DNA from: Hormiphora californensis
Lineage: Eukaryota; Ctenophora; Tentaculata; Cydippida; Pleurobrachiidae
Length of the DNA stretch: 50,000 bases
NCBI GenBank assembly: GCA_020137815.1
Contig: CM035359.1
Coordinates: 1,109,886-1,159,885 of the forward strand
Reading direction: 5' to 3'
The notes beneath the pieces were generated by a model. It saw only the letters and a program-made list of their open reading frames with translations. It ran no database searches and was not told the origin of the DNA. The position numbers and the translations under genes were made by a program. This document shows, one piece after another, positions 23,115 to 34,738 of this stretch (positions are counted from its first letter, which is position 1; each line of letters starts with the position of its first letter).

Positions 23115-23606
23115 ATAACGATGACGGTATATACAACGCCTCGCTCTACTCGGACAAGACTTATTCGATGAGGAAGGTTGATCTATACCCCGAGGTCAAG
23201 AAAATGTCATTCAATGAAGATGAGGTGAGAAAACAGACCAAATATCTCCCTCTCCATTGAGAGTCAGCAACTCCCTCTTAATATGTCTGGCGGCGCCAGA
23301 CCCCGATATTGCGCTAAGATGGGGTAGGCGGCGCCATACAGCTCTCGATTCATTTGACTAAAAGCTGTCAGAGCATTGGCCTGACCCATTCTCGTTTCTC
23401 TCGCGAGAATTGTGGTCAGAGCATTGGCCTGACAGACTAAAAGTCAACAACTCCCTCTCTCGTTTCAGTTTGACAACAAGTAACAACTCCCTCTCTCGTT
23501 TCAGTTTGACCGAAGTAACGTGGTTGTGTTCAACCAAAACTCTGAGTTCGATGACAGGATGTTCACTCTTAACACCGCCGTATTCAAGGATCCTGACGTA
23601 GTGTGA
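23115..23606 (+). CDS. Alternative cytoplasmic tail B of the Ig receptor
   Basis: Two exons, 23115-23224 and 23505-23606. The first enters in phase 1, exactly matching the end of the juxtamembrane exon at 19669, so it can replace tail A. It begins DNDDGIYNASLYSDKTYS and contains YPEV. The second ends ...FKDPDVV and a stop (TGA 23604-23606). The C-terminal D-V-V resembles a PDZ-binding end. Four tyrosines in the first exon could be phosphorylated. Use of this tail instead of A is inferred from phase and splice sites only. Confidence 0.7.
23441..23513 (+). repeat. Duplicated 3' splice site before the last tail B exon
   Basis: A ~36-bp unit, AACTCCCTCTCTCGTTTCAG plus TTTGAC, occurs twice in tandem. 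The second AG leads into the genuine exon (23505). The first AG (23468) leads into TTTGACAACAAG and then an in-frame TAA, so choosing it truncates the tail after four residues. Confidence 0.85.
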
Positions 23607-23691
23607 TGTGACGTCACCGTTTGATGACGTCATAATGGTGATGAAGTCACGCATCAAGGATATAAATTCTCATAATAACAGCTCACCCCAG

Positions 23692-23870
23692 CCTGCAAAT
23701 TCACTGTCCACACGTTCCCGATATACATTGACCCGCAGGCCGAAGAATTCGAGAGAGACTTGAAAAGATTTAGTGAGACAGAATATCAGAGAGTTCTGTA
23801 TGAACAATACAAAGAGTTCTTATCTTCCTCCTGTACAGTTTGTTTAGTAGCCACCCTAACAATTTCTTAG
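23692..23870 (+). CDS. Possible third cytoplasmic tail C of the Ig receptor
   Basis: An acceptor (GCTCACCCCAG) precedes an open frame of 59 codons including stop at 23868-23870. Its phase 1 entry also fits the juxtamembrane exon (19669), giving ACKFTVHTFPIYIDPQAEEF and then an acidic, tyrosine-rich stretch (ETEYQRVLYEQYKEF). The composition is protein-like and not repeat-derived. It could alternatively belong to an unrelated transcript or be a chance frame. Confidence 0.45.
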
Positions 23871-24089
23871 TCATTTCCTAAATTGGCTGGTCTTCCATAT
23901 ATAACACACCTGCCCTAAACGACTAAATTTCAGCGAAAAAATTATTGTCGAACTCAATTCGGCACAGAATTGTTGTCGAGTTTACTCTTGTTGAGTAACC
24001 GGAACCCCTAATACTCAACAAGTTCAGTGTTCACTCTGGAACCTTTTCCTTTTCACTCAGAGAGAGTTGAAGAAGGGTCGGGTACAAAC

Positions 24090-24198
24090 CAGGAACCGAC
24101 CGAATCAGGAAATACTGGTCCCTGATTGGCTGATAACCAGTCACGTGACCAAAATAACGAGTTCTGATTGGTTGTTTACTTGTTTCGATCGGTTCCTG
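24090..24198 (+). mobile_element. 109-bp hAT-type MITE, copy 5
   Basis: Flanks GTACAAAC and ATACAAAC give an 8-bp target duplication with one mismatch. It sits between the convergent 3' ends of the Ig receptor and NDUFS2. Confidence 0.9.
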
Positions 24199-24473
24199 AT
24201 ACAAACCGATATTTGGGATTTGAAAAGGTTGCGGGCAGGTGTGTGTATTTTGTTGAATATTATAACAAAAATATAACCATGATCAAACTATGGGAATACG
24301 TGTACAAAAACACTCATTAGCATCCAAAATAACTTAACACCAAGAGAAAAAGAGTGTGACAGAAAGTCCTTGAAATGTATCACCCTCTCTCTCTATCTTC
24401 TTATTGTCTCTGTGAGTCACGGGAGTTCCAGGAAATCAACAATTAGATTTCCCCAACATTATGTAGAACAGAA

Positions 24474-27400
24474 TCATCGGTCAACTTCACCAAATACAAG
24501 ATCCATAGTTCCTGAAAAAGGGTGCAGGGGTGTTAGAAAGCGGGAAAGTCGAACTGAAACGGCTCATTTTTGTCAGGACCTCTATTATCTAACAAACTAT
24601 ACTGCTTAGTGATCACTGATCACTGTTTTAACCAATACCAATAACGACAACAATCTATCTTGAAAACCTAATTCATCTTACCAATAACGACAACAATCTA
24701 TCTAGAAAACCTAATTTATCTTACCAATATTGACAACAATCTATCGTGAAAACCTAATTAATTTTACCAATAACGACAACAATCTATCTTGAAAACCCAA
24801 TTCTTACCAATGATAGCTACGATGTCAGCAATAAAGAATCCTCTCGCGAGATCCTTCATTGAAGCAAGGTGGTAGAAACCTGGTGCCCTTATCTTACATC
24901 TGTAGGGTTTACTGCTGCCATCACTGACAAGATACACTCCAAACTCTCCCTAGGATATGAAATAGTTAGGTTTGGGGAATCTTCTTACTGCTGCCATCAC
25001 TGACAAGATACACTCCAAACTCTCCCTAGGATATGAAATAGTTAGGTTTGGGGAGTCTTCTTACTGCTGCCATCACTGACAAGATACACTCCAAACTCTC
25101 CCTAGGATATGAAATAGTTAGGTTTGGGGAGTCTTCTTACTGCTGCCATCACTGACAAGATACACTCCAAACTCTCCCTAGGATATGAAATAGTTAGGTT
25201 TGGGGAGTCTTCTTACTGCTGCCATCACTGACAAGATACACTCCAAACTCTCCCTAGGATATGAAATAGTTAGGTTTGGGGAAGTCTTCTTACTGCTGCC
25301 ATCACTGACAAGATACACTCCAAACTCTCCCTAGGATATGAAATAGTTAGGTTTGGGGAATCTTCTTACTGCTGCCATCACTGACAAGATACACTCCAAA
25401 CTCTCCCTAGGATATGAAATAGTTAGGTTTGGGGAGTCTTCTTACTGCTGCCATCACTGACAAGATACACTCCAAACTCTCCCTAGGATATGAAATAGTT
25501 AGGTTTGGGGAGTCTTCTTACTGCTGCCATCACTGACAAGATACACTCCAAACTCTCCCTAGGATATGAAATAGTTAGGTTTGGGGAGTCTTCTTACTAC
25601 TGCCATCACTGACAAGATACACTCCAAACTCTCCCTAGGATATGAAATAGTTAGGTTTGGGGAATCTTCTTACTGCTGCCATCACTGACAAGATACACTC
25701 CAAACTCTCCCTAGGATATGAAATAGTTAGGTTTGGGGAGTCTTCTTACTGCTGCCATCACTGACAAGATACACTCCAAACTCTCCCTAGGATATGAAAT
25801 AGTTAGGTTTGGGGAGTCTTCTTACTGCTGCCATCACTGACAAGATACACTCCAAACTCTCCCTAGGATATGAAATAGTTAGGTTTGGGGAGTCTTCTTA
25901 CTGCTGCCATCACTGACAAGATACACTCCAAACTCTCCCTAGGATATGAAATAGTTAGGTTTGGGGAGTCTTCTTACTGCTGCCATCACTGACAAGATAC
26001 ACTCCAAACTCTCCCTAGGATATGAAATAGTTAGGTTTGGGGAATCTTCTTACTGCTGCCATCACTGACAAGATACACTCCAAACTCTCCCTAGGATATG
26101 AAATAGTTAGGTTTGGGGAGTCTTCTTACTGCTGCCATCACTGACAAGATACACTCCAAACTCTCCCTAGGATATGAAATAGTTAGGTTTGGGGAGTCTT
26201 CTTACTGCTGCCATCACTGACAAGATACACTCCAAACTCTCCCTAGGATATGAAATAGTTAGGTTTGGGGAGTCTTCTTACTGCTGCCATCACTGACAAG
26301 ATACACTCCAAACTCTCCCTAGGATATGAAATAGTTAGGTTTGGGGAGTCTTCTTACTGCTGCCATCACTGACAAGATACACTCCAAACTCTCCCTAGGA
26401 TATGAAATAGTTAGGTTTGGGGAGTCTTCTTACTGCTGCCATCACTGACAAGATACACTCCAAACTCTCCCTAGGATATGAAATAGTTAGGTTTGGGGAG
26501 TCTTCTTACTGCTGCCATCACTGACAAGATACACTCCAAACTCTCCCTAGGATATGAAATAGTTAGGTTTGGGGAGTCTTCTTACTGCTGCCATCACTGA
26601 CAAGATACACTCCAAACTCTCCCTAGGATATGAAATAGTTAGGTTTGGGGAGTCTTCTTACTGCTGCCATCACTGACAAGATACACTCCAAACTCTCCCT
26701 AGGATATGAAATAGTTAGGTTTGGGGAGTCTTCTTACTGCTGCCATCACTGACAAGATACACTCCAAACTCTCCCTAGGATATGAAATAGTTAGGTTTGG
26801 GGAGTCTTCTTACTGCTGCCATCACTGACAAGATACACTCCAAACTCTCCCTAGGATATGAAATAGTTAGGTTTGGGGAGTCTTCTTACTGCTGCCATCA
26901 CTGACAAGATACACTCCAAACTCTCCCTAGGATATGAAATAGTTAGGTTTGGGGAGTCTTCTTACTGCTGCCATCACTGACAAGATACACTCCAAACTCT
27001 CCCTAGGATATGAAATAGTTAGGTTTGGGGAGTCTTCTTACTGCTGCCATCACTGACAAGATACACTCCAAACTCTCCCTAGGATATGAAATAGTTAGGT
27101 TTGGGGAGTCTTCTTACTGCTGCCATCACTGACAAGATACACTCCAAACTCTCCCTAGGATATATGAAATAGTTAGGTTTGGGGAGTCTTCTTACTGCTG
27201 CCATCACTGACAAGATACACTCCAAACTCTCCCTAGGATATGAAATAGTTAGGTTTGGGGAGTCTTCTTACTGCTGCCATCACTGACAAGATACACTCCA
27301 AACTCTCCCTAGGATATGAAATAGTTAGGTTTGGGGAGTCTTCTTACTGCTGCCATCACTGACAAGATACACTCCAAACTCTCCCTAGGATATGAAATAG

Positions 27401-30400
27401 TTAGGTTTGGGGAGTCTTCTTACTGCTGCCATCACTGACAAGATACACTCCAAACTCTCCCTAGGATATGAAATAGTTAGGTTTGGGGAGTCTTCTTACT
27501 GCTGCCATCACTGACAAGATACACTCCAAACTCTCCCTAGGATATGAAATAGTTAGGTTTGGGGAGTCTTCTTACTGCTGCCATCACTGACAAGATACAC
27601 TCCAAACTCTCCCTAGGATATGAAATAGTTAGGTTTGGGGAGTCTTCTTACTGCTGCCATCACTGACAAGATACACTCCAAACTCTCCCTAGGATATGAA
27701 ATAGTTAGGTTTGGGGAGTCTTCTTACTGCTGCCATCACTGACAAGATACACTCCAAACTCTCCCTAGGATATGAAATAGTTAGGTTTGGGGAGTCTTCT
27801 TACTGCTGCCATCACTGACAAGATACACTCCAAACTCTCCCTAGGATATGAAATAGTTAGGTTTGGGGAGTCTTCTTACTGCTGCCATCACTGACAAGAT
27901 ACACTCCAAACTCTCCCTAGGATATGAAATAGTTAGGTTTGGGGAGTCTTCTTACTGCTGCCATCACTGACAAGATACACTCCAAACTCTCCCTAGGATA
28001 TGAAATAGTTAGGTTTGGGGAGTCTTCTTACTGCTGCCATCACTGACAAGATACACTCCAAACTCTCCCTAGGATATGAAATAGTTAGGTTTGGGGAGTC
28101 TTCTTACTGCTGCCATCACTGACAAGATACACTCCAAACTCTCCCTAGGATATGAAATAGTTAGGTTTGGGGAGTCTTCTTACTGCTGCCATCACTGACA
28201 AGATACACTCCAAACTCTCCCTAGGATATGAAATAGTTAGGTTTGGGGAGTCTTCTTACTGCTGCCATCACTGACAAGATACACTCCAAACTCTCCCTAG
28301 GATATGAAATAGTTAGGTTTGGGGAAGTCTTCTTACTGCTGCCATCACTGACAAGATACACTCCAAACTCTCCCTAGGATATGAAATAGTTAGGTTTGGG
28401 GAGTCTTCTTACTGCTGCCATCACTGACAAGATACACTCCAAACTCTCCCTAGGATATGAAATAGTTAGGTTTGGGGAGTCTTCTTACTGCTGCCATCAC
28501 TGACAAGATACACTCCAAACTCTCCCTAGGATATGAAATAGTTAGGTTTGGGGAGTCTTCTTACTGCTGCCATCACTGACAAGATACACTCCAAACTCTC
28601 CCTAGGATATGAAATAGTTAGGTTTGGGGAGTCTTCTTACTGCTGCCATCACTGACAAGATACACTCCAAACTCTCCCTAGGATATGAAATAGTTAGGTT
28701 TGGGGAGTCTTCTTACTGCTGCCATCACTGACAAGATACACTCCAAACTCTCCCTAGGATATGAAATAGTTAGGTTTGGGGAGTCTTCTTACTGCTGCCA
28801 TCACTGACAAGATACACTCCAAACTCTCCCTAGGATATATGAAATAGTTAGGTTTGGGGAGTCTTCTTACTGCTGCCATCACTGACAAGATACACTCCAA
28901 ACTCTCCCTAGGATATGAAATAGTTAGGTTTGGGGAATCTTCTTACTGCTGCCATCACTGACAAGATACACTCCAAACTCTCCCTAGGATATGAAATAGT
29001 TAGGTTTGGGGAGTCTTCTTACTGCTGCCATCACTGACAAGATACACTCCAAACTCTCCCTAGGATATGAAATAGTTAGGTTTGGGGAGTCTTCTTACTG
29101 CTGCCATCACTGACAAGATACACTCCAAACTCTCCCTAGGATATGAAATAGTTAGGTTTGGGGAGTCTTCTTACTGCTGCCATCACTGACAAGATACACT
29201 CCAAACTCTCCCTAGGATATATGAAATAGTTAGGTTTGGGGAGTCTTCTTACTGCTGCCATCACTGACAAGATACACTCCAAACTCTCCCTAGGATATGA
29301 AATAGTTAGGTTTGGGGAGTCTTCTTACTGCTGCCATCACTGACAAGATACACTCCAAACTCTCCCTAGGATATGAAATAGTTAGGTTTGGGGAGTCTTC
29401 TTACTGCTGCCATCACTGACAAGATACACTCCAAACTCTCCCTAGGATATGAAATAGTTAGGTTTGGGGAATCTTCTTACTGCTGCCATCACTGACAAGA
29501 TACACTCCAAACTCTCCCTAGGATATGAAATAGTTAGGTTTGGGGAAGTCTTCTTACTGCTGCCATCACTGACAAGATACACTCCAAACTCTCCCTAGGA
29601 TATGAAATAGTTAGGTTTGGGGAGTCTTCTTACTGCTGCCATCACTGACAAGATACACTCCAAACTCTCCCTAGGATATGAAATAGTTAGGTTTGGGGAG
29701 TCTTCTTACTGCTGCCATCACTGACAAGATACACTCCAAACTCTCCCTAGGATATGAAATAGTTAGGTTTGGGGAATCTTCTTTGGTCTATTTGTTGTTC
29801 AACAAGTGTGAAGTAACCGCGACAATGTGACTATATATAAATAACCCACAAATCACCAATATTTTAGTAACAGTAAGATCTATATGATTCAGTTTTAAGC
29901 TAAAAAATATGTCGAAAACCTGAGTATTGGCAGCCAAAATTTTGCCAATTTACCACAAAAATCTCAAAAATCTCAAACGTAATTGAGCAAATTTTCCCAA
30001 AAATCTCAAAAATCTCATCGGCCGAAAAGAGGGTAGCTGAGATTTTTGCGGCAGGCCCCCCCCCCTATATACCTTTGGTGCCTCGACTGCTGTGTAAGTG
30101 CTACCAGGTGGCACTTGGAATCCCTGTGTGAAAAGCTTGAAATGGTGGATCAATGCCTCCATACTATTCTTCATATCGTGTCGAGAGGGAGGTGTTATCT
30201 TGGAGTCATCCGTCTTGATATCTCCTTCAGGCATATCGTTCATACACTGAGAGAGAGGGTGGGGGTTAATCAACAGTAATTGGAAGGTGTTAGAGACGGG
30301 CATGCAGAGCACATTAGGGGTCTTTTTATGAATTATGTTCAGGATGTGATGTGGAATCTGTGTTTCAGAAGACAGGTAGGAGGAGAGGGGTGTGGGAGAT

Positions 30401-31733
30401 TGGTACCTGGTGAATGATACGAAGGCTCTGTCGCATTTCCTCTAACCCGGCACATGTACCTATCGTACACATCACCATGCCGTCCCACAGGTACATCAAA
30501 ATCAACAAGATCGTACGCATCGTAGGGTTGTGATTTTCTCAAGTCCCACCGGCCGCCTGATCCTCGTACCATGACCCCACTGAAATAGAACCGTTAATAA
30601 ATCATAATTTCATTGAAATTATTTCAAGTTATCTCAATTCAATTTATGATTGGATTGATTGAGCTCGATGTCCCAATCCTGACACCCAAATCTCCAACTT
30701 TGTGGTTGCTGCATGCGCGCCGCGCACAGCAAATGCTCACAACCCGCACTTTATTCATATGCGAGACTCTGCCGAATCCTACAAATATTTCGCTGTGATT
30801 CTCTTCATGACGCTCAGAACCGCCATCACAATCCATAATGCCACTGCTACACATATTATACTGCAGCCTACTGGCTCGACAGACCAAATAACAGAAGTTG
30901 TCGTTGAAACAGGAGCAACTTTGTTCACAAATACCGTCCCAAACAAGGCCAAACCAATAACAGTGGTACCCCCACCCCGTCCCGGAATATAACCAAGAAC
31001 TGCAAGTGGGATGTTACCCCCAACCCCCACCCCACGACAGACGGATACAACAGTACCACTTGAGCCAGGCGCCTTCGGGGCGCAGTGCGAGGTACAGTCA
31101 AACCAAACCAAACCAAACCAAACCAAACCAAACCAAACCAAACCAAACCAAACCAAACCAAACCAAACCAAACCAAACCAAACATAACCAAACCAAACCA
31201 AACCAAACCAAACCAAACCAAACCAAACCAAACCAAACCAAACCAAACCACCCAAACCAAACCAAACCAAACCCCCCTACCCCTACCTAAAAATAACATA
31301 CCCCCTCCCCGTCCCCCCAATATAACCAAGAGCTGCAAGTGGGATGTTACCCCCCCCCCCAACCCCACCCCACCCCAGCCCACCCGAATATAACATACCT
31401 CATTCCCCAACTAAGAGCATTATCCAAAGTAACGGGGCAAATTCCAACCGTTCTCGATCTCCAAACCCTGTTGAAAGTCACCAGCTCTTCCACATCATCC
31501 AGCCTCTCACTGAATGTTTTCATCCAATCGTAAACATCATCCATAAACCCAATAGGGAGGTCCTGAAATGAGTGAATTGTGATAGAGTGGTGTTCTGCCT
31601 TGTCTTGCTCTCACCGCTCCGCACCGGAGGTTAGAACACCTCATCTTTGAGAGCCGTGAGAGAGGGGAGGGTATTGAAGGGTTTTTGATGATTGAAAAGC
31701 CCATTTACCCGGGCATACGTATGCATGATACCC

Positions 31734-31816
<83 letters not shown>

Positions 31817-34738
31817 GCATAAATAATAAATATCGCTCCCTCTCTCTTACCCGTGACACTCCACCAGGTCGATAGTAAGCAGCATGAAGCCGTGCCCCGC
31901 TCACTCGTTCATAAAACTCCATCAACTTTTCCCGTTCCTCAAAGAGCCATACAAAAGGGGTTGTGGCCCCCACATCGAGGATGTGAGTGGTTACTGCCAT
32001 GATGTGGTTAAGAATTCCTCGTCATTTCACCCATCATAACTGAGGAGGAGGGAGAGATAGGTGAATGAAAGGAAGGGGTAGTGGGTGAGTGGGGTACACA
32101 ACTCACAAGACAAACTACAAAGAAGAGGAGGAGGGAGAAATGGGTGAATTGAAGGAAGGGTGAGTGGGGTACAAACTACAAAGAAGGGAAAAGAACCAGG
32201 GGGGACGAGGGTAAAAACCAGGGGGATGCCAAACTACGAACCTCGAATGTACTGGGCACGAAGTGGCACTGTAACTCCCATCATTCGTTCTATAGCGAGA
32301 CAGAACGCCCACTCGTTGTACATCATTGATACGTAGTCCAGTCGGTCAAAGTAGGGGAGTGCCTGGTGTATGATTAGAGTTTAGAATATGGGGAAAAACC
32401 CCAAATAAATACCTAGGAAAGCGCCTGGTAAAATGATTTTAGGGTTTAAAGTTTGGAGATAGGACAGTGCCTGATATTACGGGCAGTCCTTAGAGTTTAA
32501 TGGGAAATTAAATAAGGGGACGGACATGAATGGGAATGGTGAATGATAGGAAAAGTTTGGTTTTGTTGTGTGATTGTGTATTGCTGAAGGGAGACCACTC
32601 GTGGGAAAACGCCGTTCCTCTGCGCCTCTGTCTGTATCTCTCTCGATCTTTCTCTGATCTCTCAGACGCACCGAACACAAAAAGGGTGTGTCTCCACTAA
32701 CCTCGAACAAAACCATTAGATCTGTCATCTGATCTTTGTCTCCAGCGCACTTCCACTGCCTTCTCTAGCAAGCAGCAAACGCGTTCTCTCTCTCTTACTT
32801 CGACACGTCACACACCACCGCCAACAAAACCATTAGATCTAAACTTAGTCTTTGTGCCTCTCACCCACCCTATTTCTCTCCGGTCTCTCCGCCACTTTCT
32901 TTCAGCATTTCTCTCTCTCTCTCTTATTGAACCACTGTTTTTATGTTTGTGCCATTATAATTAATTATCAAACTGATTTATTTCAACCTAGGAAGTTGTT
33001 CAAATGTTGCGTACAATTTTGCTGCTAACAGTTTTGTGGGTGACCCTTAGTACGGTTCAGGCAGGTAAGATATTGAGACTGAGAACACTGTATCACCTTG
33101 AATTACCGGGTGTAAAACTATTCTACCTAGTATAGACCATTGTTAACATCCTGATAGCCGATAGGGCACTATATTACGAGGTAGGTGGGTACTGTTACAC
33201 GGCACAGCTCCGTTTTGCACCAACTCAATCTACTAGCTCGATCAAACCATTGCATCCTCCCGTAAGCCGCTCCCAAACAGCTAAACTCATTCTAACATCC
33301 AAGATTGGACTGACAAAAAGACAGGGCCAAGTAATCGCTTCACCTGGGATCTCGAACGCAATGCCCTGGAGATCACTACAACTTCAGGTTTTGGCAGTGG
33401 AAAGGAAATCCAACTGGTTATTGAGAACACCACGGATCATAGCTCGTATCATCTACTTGGCTATTTTAAAATCTATTTCAAGAACCCTTTCTGGTCTGGA
33501 TGAGCTATTGCACTAGCGACACCAAGTTCACTACTGAGCCTCCAGCGGCAGTTTCCAAATTTTGGACCATTTGGAAAACAGTGGAATCCATCATTGTAAA
33601 ATGTAATGAGGTTGAAGTGTTGAGATACGTATTTCCCGCGGGCTGCAAGGAACAATGGGGTGGGGATAGTGCATCTTTCATCTATTTCGACGATTACGAT
33701 ACAGCATCCCTTCAATACCGCACGGGGAAGATATTACCAGGTAAAATTTGTTTAGTTTTAATTTTCCATTGAACTGAGATTTCCTATTTCATATAATTTT
33801 GGTTTTCTTTATGTCATTGAATGCATGAAAATGAGGGCAACTAGGAGGGTTATTCGACTCCTACAACCATCCAACGTTTTAGTTACAAAACGAAGTGAAC
33901 GGTTAACTAAGATATCACCCTAGACATTAGTACAGTCAAACCTCGATTTACCGTGGTCCGTGAATTTATCCTTCCCCCGAGGCCCGAAAAGCCCGATAAA
34001 GATAGATAGACTGTAATATAACTCACCTGGGTGTAAGTTTTGTACTCTATCAGTTTCTCAGTTCCCCTGTGCAACAGTCCAATGTGTGGGTCTGCTCCGA
34101 AAATTTGCTGAAAAGACATCATTATCTTGTCAGTAACGATAGCATATTACACGTTATGTCCATATTATAATCAGATATATATCTTATTACTTTTGACGCA
34201 CACATCGTGTTAGCTTGACTAATATACAAAGAGAAATTGAACCCGTGGAATGGCTATTACACGATTGCGCATGGAAATAACCCTCTCTCACCTCGCCCTT
34301 GCACTGCAAGATAAGTCGTAGCACACCGTGAGCTGCTGGATGTTGAGGACCAAAGTTCATCGTCACCAGCTTCTCGTCTGGAGATTTGTACTCTGCCTTA
34401 GACATATCCTGAAACACATTAAAGGGGTTACACGTGTTCCGTCGTGTAAGATGTTGAAATCTAAGTTTTTTGATTAACAAATTGTGAAAACTTACTCGTT
34501 GAGTCTCACGAGCTAATAAAACAATTAGGAAAACTAATCAATTAGAAACTAATTAATAAACAAGTAATTAACTCACCGGTTAGAAACTGTTTAATTAATA
34601 ACTAATTAACTTACCGGTTCGTCCACAGGGAAGAAATCCTCTTCATATCCTCCAATGGGAAGCTCCCGACGATAGCCCTGTTGGGGATCAGGGGCAGCGG
34701 CCTTCTCCAAATTAGCCGGGGCCCATCTGAACAAACAC
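24474..34738 (-). CDS. NDUFS2: NADH:ubiquinone oxidoreductase 49 kDa subunit (NDUFS2), start exon missing
   Basis: Core subunit of mitochondrial complex I that shapes the ubiquinone pocket at the inner-membrane/matrix arm junction. Exons in coding order (- strand): 34738-34615, 34408-34292, 34107-34027, 32362-32242, 32039-31851, 31562-31399, 30579-30407, 30246-30073, 24949-24808, 24511-24474 (stop 24476-24474). Conserved blocks: [15 protein letters not shown] (quinone-site His), [33 protein letters not shown] (quinone-site Tyr), [70 protein letters not shown], and the C-terminus VFGEVDR. Nearly all of the family's mature protein is present. The exon with the start codon and most of the presequence must lie in 34739-36700 and was not found. 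Two exons each contain one extra base against the frame: near 32018 (ACGAGG|AATTC) and near 30453 (GGTT-A-GAGG). All other exon phases agree. Introns make this nuclear, not mitochondrial DNA. Confidence 0.96.
24637..24807 (-). repeat. Four tandem copies of the 5' splice site in the last NDUFS2 intron
   Basis: On the minus strand the genuine exon ends ATCATTG|gtaagaattgg. Roughly 43-bp units then repeat TTATTG|gtaa... with donor-like positions near 24766, 24723, 24680 and 24637. Each carries AGATAGATTGTTGTCG before the ATTG. The repeat therefore includes a copy of the exon end plus donor. Using a copy would add about 40 nt per unit to the exon. Confidence 0.88.
24909..29785 (-). repeat. 76-bp splice-site minisatellite, ~64 copies, in an NDUFS2 intron
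   Basis: The unit is 76 bp, with rare 77- and 78-bp variants from an extra A or TA. On the minus strand each unit reads: intron end TTTCATATCCTAG, then the first 43 nt of the real penultimate exon (coding [14 protein letters not shown]), then GAAGACTCCCCAAACCTAAC. Copy 1, at the low-coordinate end, is the authentic exon start, which alone continues into [11 protein letters not shown]. Copies are almost identical, with G/A variation in GGGGA(G/A)TCTT. The length in the living genome may differ from the assembly. Confidence 0.97.
29786..30072. other. Unique part of the NDUFS2 intron next to the array
   Basis: AT-rich, with repeated AAAATCTCAAAAATCTCA motifs near 29960-30015. No exon found. Confidence 0.7.
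31096..31273. repeat. (CCAAA)n microsatellite in an NDUFS2 intron
   Basis: About 35 pentamer units with one CATAA break. Flanking copies of AAGTGGGATGTTACCCCC at about 31003 and 31339 show a local direct duplication. The long Lys-Pro-Asn-Gln and Trp-Phe-Gly-Leu-Val frames here are repeat translations, not genes. Confidence 0.96.
31737..31813. repeat. (CT)n microsatellite in an NDUFS2 intron
   Basis: Pure CT run on the plus strand, so GA on the transcribed strand of NDUFS2. Confidence 0.95.
33004..33772 (+). CDS. Secreted protein nested in an NDUFS2 intron; frame broken as written
   Basis: Exon 1, 33004-33064, encodes a signal peptide ([20 protein letters not shown]) and ends in phase 1 at a gtaag donor. 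Exon 2 from 33304 continues [20 protein letters not shown]...[21 protein letters not shown] to a TGA at 33501. The next frame then carries [10 protein letters not shown]...[17 protein letters not shown]...[10 protein letters not shown] up to 33740, with a stop at 33770-33772. The frame change lies between 33470 and 33500; one missing base, or an unseen short intron, would join the halves. The motif C-N-x-V-E-V-L...W...F...D-x-D-T-A-S-x-x-Y-R resembles uncharacterised secreted proteins of marine invertebrates (from memory, not searched). Function unknown. Runs opposite to the host gene. Confidence 0.6.

Noticed and set aside
24909-29785. Regular repeat array resembling a CRISPR array
   Set aside because: Units are contiguous 76-bp copies with no unique spacers, and they contain exon sequence of a eukaryotic gene.
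30779-31410. Overlapping 160-codon frames rich in Trp-Phe-Gly-Leu-Val and Lys-Pro-Asn-Gln
   Set aside because: Translations of the (CCAAA)n repeat within an NDUFS2 intron; they overlap true exon sequence in the wrong frame.
30407-32039. Programmed +1 frameshifting at AGA/AGG codons in NDUFS2
   Set aside because: AGA and AGG are read normally in other exons of the same gene and in PAXIP1; error or decay is simpler. Kept only as something to check.
24474-34738. NDUFS2 as mitochondrial DNA or a NUMT
   Set aside because: It is interrupted by many spliceosomal introns and uses ordinary nuclear codons, so it is a nuclear gene.
24474-34738. NDUFS2 as a retro-pseudogene
   Set aside because: Introns are present and exon phases agree, so it is not a processed copy.
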